From Arachis hypogaea (taxonomy: Eukaryota; Streptophyta; Magnoliopsida; Fabales; Fabaceae), in assembly GCF_003086295.3 (NCBI RefSeq), contig NC_092050.1:146636699-146700698 (forward strand): a stretch of DNA of 64,000 nucleotides, in the 5' to 3' direction. Position 1 is the first letter of the stretch, and every line of letters begins with the position of its first letter. The notes below the pieces were generated by a model. It searched no databases, was not told the DNA's origin, and saw only the letters and a program-made list of their open reading frames with translations. Below, in pieces: positions 21,901-34,656 of this stretch. The position numbers and the translations under genes were made by a program.

Positions 21901-23759
21901 AAAGCACTTAACAACAAAGAATTACTTCTCTTATAATAGTTACTACAATGTTTGGATGTTCCTCAATGAGTTCATGTTAGTGAACTGCAGAAATGATAGT
22001 CCCACAGAAGCTGAAACATGCAAAGAGCAATTGTCATCAAAAGATATATAGACGATTGAAGCATAGATAGGCTCCAATGAAATTGAAGGTGAAATGAATT
22101 AAACGGTTGTAGCTTATACTCACCTACAAGACCAAATAGAATGCAGTGTGCAGCTGAAAAAATAGGTAAGGGTATTGATGGAAAGAAAGCTCCAAATTTT
22201 TCTGAAGAGGTATATTGTGCTTTTTAAGAAAAAATCATGAAATAAACTGTCAAAGTAAATTTAGTTAAGACTAATGTTGCCCCACAGTTTACTACTCATC
22301 TAACATTGAGAAGAATATCATAAAGCCCACTGAAATTTGAATGACCCTTTGTCAGACCCCTTTTCTCTTAGTTGCTGGTCCTGTTATGGGAATCAATAAA
22401 TAAAAGACAATTATACGAAAAATACTACACATTTATTATTAGTATTAAACTAAACATAAAACATGATTACTTACTATCATTATCATTAGCTTGGGGTGCT
22501 AAAGCTGGTCCTATTATCAAGAATGAGAAAGTTTAGAACAGAGAGGAGAGAATTTCTAAAAGACATTCATCTATTCATTCAATCTAATCTTATAAAAGTG
22601 CAATTTCACCATTTCTTAGAGTGTGTTGATCCCAATCTGTGCATGTGTGTGTGTGTTGAAGAATCATTGTGAACTTAAGAGCCAATGCATAGCCAAACTC
22701 AGCGTATTTTGAGAAACTAAAACTTGTCGTGTTCTTCGTCAGTCCATCTCTCTCTGGACTTGGTAATTCAGAAATAGAATCTGTGTAAAATCTGAAACTT
22801 ATGTGGCAAAAATTGAAAGGAGTAACCAAAATTAAATAGGTTGAGCAAATATTAGATAATAAATTTATCAATTAATCTGGATGTAGTAATAATTTTTATT
22901 AGTTACAAGAAGCTGCAAACAGGGAATGAATGATTTTGATTTTAAGTGTAGAGTTGTGAAGATGAGGTAAGGTGAGTGCACAGCACATGCTTGATGAATT
23001 GATCACTCAAACATTGTAGAATGCAGAGTATCAAAGTGAATAATAGGGAACAATTGATAAATTAATTACCTCTTTATTCCAATAAATTACTATATTCCTA
23101 TTTATTATTATTTACCATTTATCTAAAATATTTTGGTAAATGATAAAATTATAAAAGTATATAACAAAATTTTTAAATTTCTGTTGTTTATTTTAAACTC
23201 GTAAAAAGAAATTAAGATCTTAAACCTTCTATTTCTTTCTTTTGTAACTCATGAGCACACTCTTCAATTCATACAAAAATGTTAAAGTGATATATATTAT
23301 GAACAACGAAGCAGCCAAGATATTTGAAGAAAGAGAATATGTTGTGAACTGAATGGCGTATTTACCACATGTGGTGAAGAAATTAAAGTCCATCATGTCT
23401 TTATTAGGAAAGAATAATTCTTAAAGAATAGCTCTTAAAAATTATAGTCATTTTCTCTCTGATGGCAGCTTGTTTGTAGCAAAATGGTTTCATTTCCTTA
23501 ATTTTTTTGCATTATTTACATGACTTTGTTTCATCTAGAACTACAGAATCAATCAACTTTTAAATGCATTAAATTTCATCATCCTGGGATAGGAGCACAT
23601 ACAGTAAGTTCAATTGCATTGTCTATGTTCTTTTTTTCTATTTAAGAAATGGATAAAAACTATGCTTTAGCAATTCAATTTGACATGTAATAAAAATAAA
23701 GTAAACAGAAGGATTGTGAAAACTATATAACCAAAATCTCTACACGAAAACATTGGCGC

Positions 23760-24745
23760 GATGTAATCTTTAGAAGTGAATAAAAACGACACCTACTTTT
23801 GGAGCTGCTATAATTCTTTTGGTGCATAGCATTAGTCTGAGATCAAGGTTCTTAGCAGGACAGGACACATCTTTGACCATGTGGCGAACATAATTTAGTT
23901 CGACCTACAATTACAAGTGATATTTAATTTTCAACATGAGGATGAAAAAGGGATCAAATATACTGAAAGATGGAAATGAAAAAAAGCAAGTGTAACACGT
24001 TTTGCTAACATCTTCTAATCAACTAATCAAATCATAAACTTTTTACCTTGTAGAGCTTAAGCTTGTTCTGCTCCTTTATTATGTTACACTTGCAAGAAAT
24101 AGTTGCTTCTGGTCAGTTGGCATCGGACAGCTAGATAATATAAGCAAGAAATTGGCAAAACAGAATGAATAATAATTAAAAAGACAGTGTAACTAAACTC
24201 ATTTATACCTAAATTTAAAACCTAAATTCAAATAAAAAACTTAATTAAAACCTAAATTCAAAACCTAACTACTAAATAACCAATTAAAAACCTAAATTAA
24301 CTAATAATTATACATCAAATTAATTACAGATTAATCATCTAGTAAAGATTAAAGAGGATTGAAGGAGCAAGAAGATAACTAAACAAGAGATCTGGAACTC
24401 ACCAAGTCGTGGGATGAGCAACGATGGAACCGGCGAGAAGACGACTGCGGAGAAGACGATGGCACAGGCGAGAAGAGAACGACACAACGACAGTGTAGGC
24501 GACGAAAGGATGAACCAGAGGCGAGAAATTACATATGCATGATTCAGATCTGGATCAAAATCAGTAAGAGATGAGAAATTGAAAAACTGAGTGAATAGAA
24601 AAAAGTTAAAGAAGAGAGAAAATGCTTACCAAAATTGAGAGGAGAATCCAAATCTGAAGAATGATTCAGATTGCGATTGAGATCGAGGAAGAAGATGAAG
24701 TGCAGAGGAAGGAGATGCGAATGCCATGGAACTTGGAACTTAGAA
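23760..24745 (-). other. Unidentified exon-like segments in the CACTA interior
   Basis: Read on the minus strand, an ATG near 24726 opens a short serine-rich frame (MAFASPSSALHLLPRSQSQS) ending at a GTAAGC donor (about 24630). Further down, 24035-24100 and 23785-23905 give KLKLYK followed by VELNYVRHMVKDVSCPAKNL and LMLCTKRIIAAPKVGV, between plausible splice sites. I do not recognise the protein. It could be a captured host gene or a degenerate element gene. Confidence 0.35.
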
Positions 24746-25764
24746 CTTGGAAGTGGTTTTCTCTGCTGTGAAGAACGTGAAAGAGATTAAAAGATAACAT
24801 CTCAGTATAATTTTCACATGTTTACACATTTAGTAACATTTAAATCTAATTTTTTTTCTTTTAAGAAAAATATATTTTGTAACATTTATTTTACAAATGT
24901 TACTAAAAATAAAATTTTATTAGTATTACTAACATTTTTAAAATTGTTAGATAAAAAGTGTTAGTAAATGTCTAAATTCTAGTAGTGTGAGAGAGAGACA
25001 GTTCGAGAGAGGGGAGATTGGAGACAAAACTGCCTTCAGTAATTAATACATTATTGATACATTTCACTTAACCATTACAAATTTTGTTGTCACATATATA
25101 TACATACATGTATGTATGAATAACTAATTTTCCTAACCTGGCTATGACAAACTAATTTGTATAATTTGCAAGCTAACTATCCAACTAACGTTCTCCCTCA
25201 AGTTGATAGTTATGCATACTGTCATAATTTAACTTGGAGTAAAAACTGTAGTCTAACTATGATGCCATCTAACTAACTAACATTCCCCCTTAAGTTGGAA
25301 AAATAGAGAATTCCATATCACTAACTTGCAGTAAGAGAAGATGTTAATCATCAAGTAACAAAATCACTGGTACCATTCCCCCTCAATGGAGGAGCATACA
25401 CATTGAACAGGCCTAGCTTGCTAAAACAGTTCTAAAAAGGACCAGGTGCTAAGGCCTTCGTGAAAATATCCACTATTTGATTTTTGCTTGAGATAGGTAG
25501 CAATTTAACTAATCTAGACACGACTCTTTCTCGCACCACATGGCAATCTACTTCAATGTATTTAATCCTCTCATAAAACACGGGATTCGCAGTAATATAA
25601 AGGGTAGACTGGTTATCACAATAAAAGGGAATAGGCTAAGTAATAGAAATATTAAGATCATGTAGAAGATAGGACAACCATTGAACCTCACACACACCAG
25701 CTGCCATGGCTTTATACTCAGCTTTGGAGGATGACCTCGCTACAGTAGGTTGCTTTTTACTTTT

Positions 25765-28700
25765 TCAAGAGACCAAAGCATCACCCAAAAAGAAGCAATA
25801 CCCAGAAATTGACCTCCTGATATCTGGACAAGATGCCCAATCAGCATCAGTGAAGCCTTTTAGACAAAAGTTGTAAGAGGTAGGGAATAGAAGGCCAATA
25901 GCAGGGGAATGCTTAAGGTATTTCAACACACAAATTGCTGCTTGATAGTGAGCTGTTGTGGGAAAATCCAAACACTGACTTAACTTGCCAACTGCTTAAC
26001 AAATATCTGGCCTTGTCGTGGTCAAATACACCAATCTCCCAACCCATCTGCGATATGCCGAAATATTGTTATATAGAGGTGCAGTTGATCTGGATAGTTT
26101 TGATGTATACTCTATGGGAGTGCTAACTGGTTTGGCATCATTCAAGTCATAGTCCTTCAACAAATCAGTGACATATTTTCTTTGACAAACAGAGATACCT
26201 TTGTTGCTCCTAGATATTTCCAAGCCTAAGAAATATTTGAGATCATCTATGTCGTTGATGCTAAATACTTTATCTAGAGCCATCTTTGTTTTTCTTATTT
26301 CATCTTGGTCATCCCCTGTCAGTATTAAATCGTCCATATAAACCAAAACAACAGTAAAAGACTGGACATATTGTTTAGTGAAGAGAGAGTAATCATTGAT
26401 GGATTGCTTGTACCCCAAACTAACTAACATTGAAGTCAGTTTCACGTTCCATTGCCTGCTGGCTTGTTTTAAGCCATAAAGAAACTTTCTGAGTTTGTAG
26501 ACTAGGTCTGGTCTTGGTAGATGAAGGCCTTTAGGGGTTCGCATATAAACCTCCTCATCTAGATTGCCATGTAAAAATACCGTATTGACATCGAGTTGTT
26601 GCAAATACCAGTTCTTAGCTGCTAAAACTACCAAGAGAGTCCGAAGGGTTGCCATCTTTGTAACGGGATTGTATGTGTCAAAAAAATCAAAACCAGGAGT
26701 TTGGGATTAACCTTTTATAACTAACCAGGCCTTATGATGCTCAACGGATCCATTAGGCCTCAATTTCATTTTAAAAACCCATTTATTACCAATTTTAGAC
26801 TTGCCATGAGGAAGAGGGGTGAGTTACAGCTTCATAAGATGAAGGTTCAGATACATTTGAAATAGCTCATGACAGTGCCTTGTGGGTGGATGAAAGTTTA
26901 TGGTATGATATGCAATGTAAAAGAGAATACAAGGAAGATGATGATTGTGCAATAAGAAGTTTAGAGGTTTGCATGCATTGAATATCAGCTAGGTGGCATG
27001 GTGTTTTATGGATCCTTGAGGACATCCTAAGTGGAGTACTGGAGTTAACGTAGGAGGTTGTGTGAGAGCCTTTGTGTGAGTCCTCAGTGGTATGTGAGTG
27101 ATCTGATGACATAAATTTTGTGAAATGAGAGACATTTGTGATGAAATATTGGGTGAATTGTGATTATAGTGATGTTGTGGTGTGGTATCATAAGCCTCAG
27201 TGTATAGAAATGGGTCAACGGGCTTAGCACATATTGTGTAAGATATAGGAGCTGTGGGAGGTGCTGCCTCAGTGAAAGGCAGACTTGACTCAAAAAACAC
27301 GACGTCTCTTGACACAAACAATTGGTTGCTCTGTATATCTAAAACAATGTTACCTTTGGTCCCTTCTTTATATCCCAAAAAAATACACTTCCTGGCCCGT
27401 TTATCAAGTTTCATCCTACTAGCTGCAAGTGTCGAGATATAAGGGAGGCAACAGAAAACTTTTAAATGTTTAAAATCTGGTTTGGTGTTAAAAATCATTT
27501 CAAAAGGTGTTTTATTTTCTAAGATGGAGCTTGGCAATCTATTAATCAAATGGATAACATGGGTGACGGCTAAGTCCCAATAGCAATTAGGGATAGCAGA
27601 GTGGAATAGAATGGATCGAGCCACCTTCAGTATGTGCTGGTGCTTGTGTTCTACTATTCCATTTTGTTATGGAGTTGCCACAAATGACCTTTGATGCAAT
27701 ATGCCTTTGGCTGCATAAAAGTCATGCATTAAGAACTCCTTCCCGAATGCACTTTATAGTCTTGTGAAATTGATTTTCAATGAGGGTTACAAAGTTTTTA
27801 ATCAGTCTTTCTGCCTCAGATTTTAATTTAATAAAAAATATCCAAGTGTATCTTCTGTACTCATCTACTATAGTGAGAAAATACTAATTACCATCAGTAG
27901 AAAGAACATTCAAAGGACCGTAGATATCAATGTGTACAATGCTATGACTAGTAAGAAAAGAGAGTCTCTTTTGTTTAGCAAATTGACAAGAATCGCACGG
28001 CTTTGTAGCCACAGTTTTATTAAAGTTTGAACTAGAAATTAAAGGAAACAAATCATGTAAGAGTTGCAATTTATTGAAAGGAACATGGCCCAATTTGAGG
28101 TGCCATAGTTTAGTGTTGTGCATTGTGGTGTCATGTGAGCTGCATTGAAGTGTATTGTGTATGGTGGTGCTGGTGTTTAGTGTATACAAGCCATTAAAGT
28201 AATCAGTTGCTCCAATCATCTTCCATGTTGGAAGGTCTTGTATCTCACAACCAAATTTGTTAAAAACAAATTGGCAGTCAAGTGATGCAATGAGTTGTGA
28301 AACAGAAATTAAACTGTATGCAAAAGATGGAATGTATAAGACATTTGTAAGGTATAAAGATTTTGAGAAAATGACACGACCCGCAATAGATGCAATGATG
28401 ATTTGGTTGTTTAGTAATCTAAATTTTACTGGCTTGATTTTATGGTACGAATCAAATGCATCTAACTTATATGTCACATGTATCATGGCTCCAGTGTCAA
28501 TGACCCAAGAGTCATTGTGCTGTGAACAAATTGACATGACAACATAGTGATGCTCACCAGGAGTGGGGTCATTGGCTGGAGCAACTTGATTCATATTATG
28601 ATTGACCTTGGCTCCATGATGCTACAAAAGGGCCAGTAGTGCATCCTTTTGCTCTGGAGTAAACTTTGCATGTGAAGATTCCTCCTGATTCTCATACAAG

Positions 28701-29716
28701 CTAATTGGTTCACTGCGATCATCATCCTCAGCAGTGAGATTATTGATTTGGTTCTGTTTCTTGAGATGTGGAGGCATGCCATGCTTGTGGTAGCAAGTGT
28801 CGATGAGATGTCCAGTTTTACCACAGCAAGCACAGAGCTTAAAATTTTCTCTGCCACCTGGACCGCATTCTTGACCTCCTCTCCTGCCTCGAGATTGAAA
28901 AGTGTTAGATGAAGCAGTGTTCAACAAAGGGCTCGGCTCAGCAATGTCAGTTCCTAAGAGTTGCCGTTTCTATTGCAACATCATTGAATAGGAAGAATCA
29001 ATGGAGGGAAGAGGGTTCATGAGCATAATGTTTGATTGAGCACCTCCAAATTGTTTATTGAGGCCCCTCAAGAATTGCACCACAAAAGTATCCTTTCGAT
29101 AGTTGCTAACTGTGTCAAAGACACAGGTGCATTTTGGTGTGCAATTGCACTGTGGGAGGAGTTTGAAAGTTTCCAAATCTTCCCAAATTCCTTTGAGTTT
29201 GGTGAAATAATGAGTGACAGAGAGAGATCACCTTGCTTAATTGAGAACAACTTCTCTTGGAACTCAACAATCTTGAAGACATCCCCTTGATAAAATAGAT
29301 TCTTGAGTTCTTGCCATAGATCCTTGCCTATACCATTCTCCATTACACTTTGAGCAATGTCACTGCTCAGAGAAAGATGGATCGATCCAGGAGACAACAA
29401 AAGTATTGCAACGATCCCAAACCTCAAACAACGGGTCATCTACGGGTGGCTTTGAAAGAGTACCATCAATAAAGGTCAGTTTATTCTTTGATTTAAGCGC
29501 TAATAGCATATAGTGTGACCAACTATGATAATTTTGATGATTGAGAATCCTAGAAATCAAAGGGTTACATGGACTGTCTGCTGGATGAGCCAAATCAAGA
29601 TGAGGGCTCACAGTTAATTTCGTCAATGCGGATTGCATACTAGTGATTTGCGCCACAATTTGGGCCAAAAGTTGGAGATGAATGTTTCCAAGATTCGGGG
29701 TGTGATTGGAATCCAT
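25765..29716 (-). pseudogene. Broken gag-pol of copia element 2
   Basis: Starts MDSNHTPNLG at 29716. In order it has gag (29716-28970), zinc knuckle CACCGKTGHLIDTCYHKH (about 28800), protease WVIDTGAMIHVTY (about 28510), GAG-pre-integrase LWHLKLGHVPFNKL (about 28095), integrase to 26989, RT with LVYMDDLILTGDD (about 26330) and an RNase H piece with GFTDADWASCPD (25765-25971). Several frameshifts and stops split it into at least eight ORFs. It is closely related in plan and motif choice to the intact element at 51663-57186 (both have ..KTGH.VDTCY/IDTCY.KH knuckles). The RT reads YMDDL, still compatible with catalysis, but the copy cannot make a polyprotein. Confidence 0.88.
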
Positions 29717-29995
29717 TGGAGCAGGAATTGAAATCTTTGATCAATGAATCTAGTAAATGACCGATTTAGAATCTTCTTCCCTTAGTACCGTTGATTGGAG
29801 TTCTCACCGCAGCGAAATCATAAGATCGTGGAGTGAGGAACTCTGATCAAACTCTATGGTGTAGGTTTAAGGAAAAGGAAGAAAGCTAGGGGTAGGAGAG
29901 TATAGAGAGTACATAGAGACAAAGAGAGTATAGAAAAGAAATGAAGAATTCAATCCATGGAACACTCATCGCACTATGTTAAAATTGTTGTGTTC

Positions 29996-30245
29996 TGCAT
30001 CCATGACTGAATCAATCGTTGATTGAAAGAAGAAGGAGATTGTAGAAGGTAAGAGGGAGACAGTTCGAGAGAGAGGAGATTGGGAGTAAAACTGCGTTCA
30101 GTATATTTTTTATACATTTCATTTAACCATTACAAATTCTGCTGTCACATATATATACATATATGTATGTGTGAATAACTAATTTTACTAATTTGACTAT
30201 GATAAACTAATCTCTATAATTAGCAAGCTAACTATCTAACTAACA
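29996..30245 (-). repeat. 5' LTR of copia element 2
   Basis: Plus-strand ends are TGCATCCATG and ATCTAACTAACA, giving TG...CA on either strand. It differs from the left LTR at many sites and by indels, so the insertion is old. The homologous junction in the third copia element suggests the internal edge might instead be 29977. Confidence 0.7.
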
Positions 30246-30278
30246 ATATGAGAAAAAAATTGAAAAAGCAGATATTAA

Positions 30279-30752
30279 GGGCAGTGCTACGGTGCTGAAG
30301 GCTTTTTTCTGTACGTGATGAAAATACGTGGCTGAAATTGCTTCTATACACGTGGTTTATATGTTGAGTCCAGTGGAAACAATTACTGAATCGAAGACAG
30401 AAGCATGATAAACTTGTCACTTCAGGTGTTATAATTAGTAAAAGTTAATGCTAATGTTAACATTGTAATTTGTAGGCTATTTTTGGTGGACCTAAAAGTT
30501 TTGTATAAAGTGATTATGGGTCTCTTTTTTTCTTTTAAATTCAAAAATAGAAGTGTTATGGGTAGTTTTTTTAATCCAAAAAAGAGGATTATGGATAGCA
30601 AAAAATAAAGAAAAAAAAATCTATTCCTAAAAAATAAAACAAAAAACACTTGTTCTTGTCCCAAAAAAAAAAAAAAAAAAACATGATAACGAACATAAAA
30701 GTGATGAGATGAGTTGAAAAAAAGTAGCAATTATAAGAAGAGTAACACTAGC

Positions 30753-30800
<48 letters not shown>

Positions 30801-31501
30801 TAGAGAATTATGTTTAAGATTTAATAAACATCACAAATTATTTGACTTTTTGATTTAGGATTTAGAGTGTGTTTTGAGTGTGGTAATTTTTGTGGAAGAA
30901 CAAATTTTTTATTTAGGATTTAAATAATAACATATATTTTAGAATTTTATTTTTTAGATTTTATATTTTGAAAAAATTGAGTAATCTTTTTTTAACAATT
31001 CAATCAAAATGTCTCTTTTTCTATGCATATTAGTAAATAATTATTTAGAAATTTATTTCTCATATAATTAGAAGCTAACTCTTACTAATATTCATAATTG
31101 AAAAAGTTCTTTAAATTAATGCAGTTACTACCGGAAAAGCTCAAGCTAATTTCAAAAGAAGATAAATAATATTCTTTCGAATTAATTTCTAACAAACAAC
31201 ACCAATTCATTTAAACTGAGAATTGATCATTTTAATAGACATCTAATATAAAATTCTTAAATTGACTATTAAATATCAAAAGTTGAATAACAAATTATTA
31301 TGGGATCAAATTCAATAATTTAACGGAGTAAATAAATTATTATTATCTCTGCCTAACAATATTCATTTACTTTTTTTCTAAAATCATCTAACAAAAATTT
31401 GTTCTTCCACAAAAATTATCACACTCAAAACATACTCTAAATCCTAAATCAAAAAGTCGAACAATTTGTGATGTTTATTAAATCTTAAACATAATTCTCT
31501 A

Positions 31502-31549
<48 letters not shown>

Positions 31550-32024
31550 GCTAGTGTTACTCTTCCTATAATTGCCACTTTTTTTCAGCTCATGTCATCA
31601 CTGTTACGTCCATCATCATGGTTTTTTTTTTTTTTTGGGACAAGAACAAGTGTTTTTTGTTTTATTTTTCAGCAATAGATTTTCTTTTTCTTTACTTTTT
31701 GCTATCCATAATCCTCTTTCTTGAATTAAAAAAACTACCCATAACACTTTTATTTTTAAATTTAAAAGGAAAAAAAAGATCCATAACCACTTTGTACAAA
31801 ATTTTTAGGCCCACCAAAAATGGTCTACAAATTACACCGTTAACATTAGCATTAACTTCTGCTAATTATAACACCTGAAGTGACAAGCTCATCATATTTC
31901 TGTCTTTGATTCAGTAATTGTTTCTACTACACTCAGCATAGAAACCATATGTATAAAAATAATTTCAGCTACATATTTTCATCATGTATAGAAAAAAAAA
32001 GCCTTCAGTATCGTAGCACTGCCC
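30279..32024. mobile_element. 1.75-kb foldback element with paired (AAT)/(ATT) tracts
   Basis: The ends are inverted repeats starting GGGCAGTGCTACGGTGCTGA and GGGCAGTGCTACGATACTGA, extending about 700 bp per arm past TGTCACTTCAGGTGTTATAA and a poly-T/A block. Each arm ends in a trinucleotide tract, (AAT)n at 30757-30801 and (ATT)n at 31503-31549, with further inverted sequence inside. ORFs at 30422-30730 (minus) and 31618-31878 (plus) are mirror images in the arms, not genes. Copies B and A resume homology on both flanks, confirming an insertion. A clean target duplication is not seen. Confidence 0.78.
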
Positions 32025-33088
32025 ATACATATATAGGTAAACTCTAGTAAAATTATGCCATGATGATTATAGTAATTATATAAATATTATTTAATAATAT
32101 AAATTATTATTCTAATAATCATATATACTTAGATGAAAGTTATATTAGAAAAATAATAATTTTATTTTTATTTTTGATAATTTTAGATGAGATGAATTAT
32201 TTAGAATTTTTTATGAAAAAACTTGAATAATATTTAGTGACACATGAACATGTTGAATATAATGGAATGGATGTCTCTCATTAGTTTTGTTATTATCTGG
32301 TTATGGAAAGATAGTTAACCTCATGTAGTTTCTCCAAATCGAATAGAAACATCCTTACAAGACCCTCTAGCTATCGTCACATCTGTTCCTACTATGTGCG
32401 AAAGTTTTTTTCCTTCTTCACAAAGCAAACAAGATCGTATATGAGAATTGAAAATTAGCCCATAAGAAGAACCTTATTGTTAACCATTTACTATTTGCAT
32501 GACCCAAAAAAAAACAAAAAAAACATTTACTATCTGCGAATAACTCAATTATTTTTTTTGTAGAGGATCAGACACATCTTAAACATTATGAGCAGCCCAA
32601 GAGTCTTAGTTCAGGTGGCGTTTCACCCCTTCCCACCACTAAGGTTTAGAGGATGCATTTGAGGGGAAAAATGTAATAAATGTGTGAGGAATGTGTGGGT
32701 GTGTTGTGTATCTAAGATTGTAGATTGTCTAATTTATTGGATACTTAAAATTGGGTTGTCCAATCCACTCACCAAAAAACGAAAAAACATTATAAGCACA
32801 TATGAAATTGAAAGGAATAATGGACAAAGAGATCAATTTAAACAAATTAGTGATATTTTTCAGCTCCAACACTCCACAAAGTTTCATAAAAATCCAACAC
32901 TCCACAAAGTTTCATAAAAATCCAACACTCCCATCCATAGTGCTTAGGTCACGGATCGACGAATGCAAAAACTTTTTTTTATCAATGCGCGAAAGTGGCT
33001 CAGAAAAGTCCCAGGTTGGAATTAATGGGCGGCAGAGAAGATTTGACTCACTTATACTGCATATACACTAAAATGAGTTATAAAGGTA

Positions 33089-33154
<66 letters not shown>

Positions 33155-34385
33155 TAAATTAAATTATACATATATTTATAATTTTATACAGAATAAAATA
33201 TATTTTTTTGTATTTAAAATTTATTAAAAATTTTAAAAATATTCTTAAATTTTATTTTATTTTAATTTTTGTTCTAAAATTTTTTTATTTGTATCAAATA
33301 TATTTCTAACAGCTAATTTTTCAAAAAATTTAAAATTAATTCAACAACAATTTTACAAGAACAACCTTTAACATAAGTAAAACAGATATTATTGTCATGC
33401 ATTATTATTGGATTAGTCTTAAACTTTTTAAAAATTTAGCTGTTAGAATTATATTTGATGTAAATCAAAAACTTAAAAAAAAATTGAAATAAAATAAAAT
33501 TTAGAGATATTTTAAAATTTTTGACAAATTTTAAAGATAAAAAATTAAATATATTTTACTTTTTTATATATATAGCAATTAATTTTGATGACTAATTTTA
33601 ATCTATAAATAGTATTTTTGATTCTGATAAAATCCGTACGTAAAGTAATTCCTATTTATTTACTCTTTCTCTTGTTTTAAATTTTCTAACTCCTTGATTG
33701 AAGAGTTGCGTAGAATGTCAAGTGAATTTTGCTGCCAATAAGCTAAATCCGAAGGAGGTCTCACCATCAAAGACCTCATCAAAGCAATGAACCTAGCTAG
33801 CACTCCTTGCAAATCAAAGTTATTGGAGATTATATTATTAAAGAACACTAGCTATCTATTTTACAAGGTCTTTAAGAGCAATTCACCTCTTCAGTTGACA
33901 CTTCTAATGATGCAAGAATTCCTAATAGTGTTTAATTCTCTCCCTCCCTCTTATGAGATTTCATATATATTGCCTAGCTACCTCTCTAATAACAGTGCAC
34001 TTTGAAATTCATATTCTTCTTCAAAGTTTTACATGCTTGTTGTTCTATAGAACCTATTTGTAATTTTTTTCACCCATCAATAAAGTTTGGCCTATTTTTT
34101 TTATTGCCCATGATATTTCTTAACTCGACAAATTAAGGATTAATCTGTCGCAGAAATAAGCTCCCAATAATTACCTAAATAAACGAGTAAGTTGACTACT
34201 ACTCGACGACCAACCCAAGTTGGTTAAACTTCTGTTTATCTTTCACCACAAAATTTGTACTACTTAAACCTTCCATTAAGTTTAACTATTATCATCATCA
34301 GAAAGTTTAAAAACTAACTAATCAATCCAATTAATTACTAACCAGCATATCCAAATTAAAACCAAACTTCATTTAGTAAGATTTA

Positions 34386-34431
<46 letters not shown>

Positions 34432-34656
34432 TGTATTTTAAGGTGATATATTTCACTAATAAGTTCTCCCACTAAGCAGTTGGTAATTATTAGAGGAAGT
34501 TTCCATGGTGAAATTCATATGTTCAGGGAATCCATGAATCTTTACATTATTCTGCACCTTATGATCCATAATATATAATTCAGCATCATTTTTGTTCATG
34601 ATTTTGCATTGCTCCCTCTTGATTGGATCGGATAGATAATGCATGAATGATGACGA
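32025..34656. other. AT-rich intergenic DNA downstream of the MED25-like gene
   Basis: 32025-32210 still matches copy B (48930-49230). A 28-bp unit containing TCCAACACTCCACAAAGTTT is repeated in tandem at 32865-32925. An (AT)n run covers 33089-33148 and a decayed MITE covers 33190-33563. 33650-34010 has short ORFs on both strands (for example SLPPSYEI, plus) that I do not recognise. (AT)n recurs at 34390-34427. No convincing gene. Confidence 0.6.
33190..33563. mobile_element. Decayed relative of the 366-bp MITE
   Basis: Collinear with 4010-4375. The central ACAATTTTACAAGAACAACC corresponds to ACAATTTCATAAGAACAACC in the younger copy, and the arms match apart from many C-to-T and G-to-A changes. 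The terminal GGG has become AGA or similar. That pattern fits long-methylated DNA. Confidence 0.7.

Larger units (their letters stand above)
20379..24987. mobile_element. 4.6-kb non-autonomous CACTA-type element
   Basis: The right end reads, as reverse complement, CACTACTAGAATTTAGACAT; the left end is TACTACTATATACTTAATTT, with the first base decayed. TGA flanks both sides (20376-20378 and 24988-24990), the 3-bp duplication expected for CACTA. Subterminal DNA at 20560-20830 repeats units like AAATATTACAATAGATATTTT about eight times, as CACTA elements do. No TNP2-like transposase is visible. Minus-strand coding-like scraps are present (see next entries). Confidence 0.82.
20323..30245 (-). mobile_element. 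Degenerate copia element 2, with a CACTA nested in its 3' LTR
   Basis: The LTRs are at 20323-20378 plus 24988-25190 (left, split) and about 29996-30245 (right). Both share CATCCATGACTGAATCAA, GACAGTTCGAGAGAG and AGCTAACTATC. On the minus strand a polypurine tract (TTGAGGGAGAA) abuts the left LTR. Flanks are ATGTG (20318-20322) and ATATG (30246-30250), a one-mismatch 5-bp duplication, and the joined flanks rebuild the uninterrupted sequence of copies B and C. The right LTR may extend to 29977, so its inner edge is uncertain. Confidence 0.85.

Noticed and set aside
30422..31878. Pair of phenylalanine/lysine-rich ORFs that look like a duplicated gene
   Set aside because: They are mirror images within the two arms of a foldback element, driven by poly-T and poly-A runs.
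33660..34005. Overlapping ORFs on both strands possibly encoding a gag fragment
   Set aside because: The SLPPSYEI stretch is too short to assign and no neighbouring retroelement domains are present.
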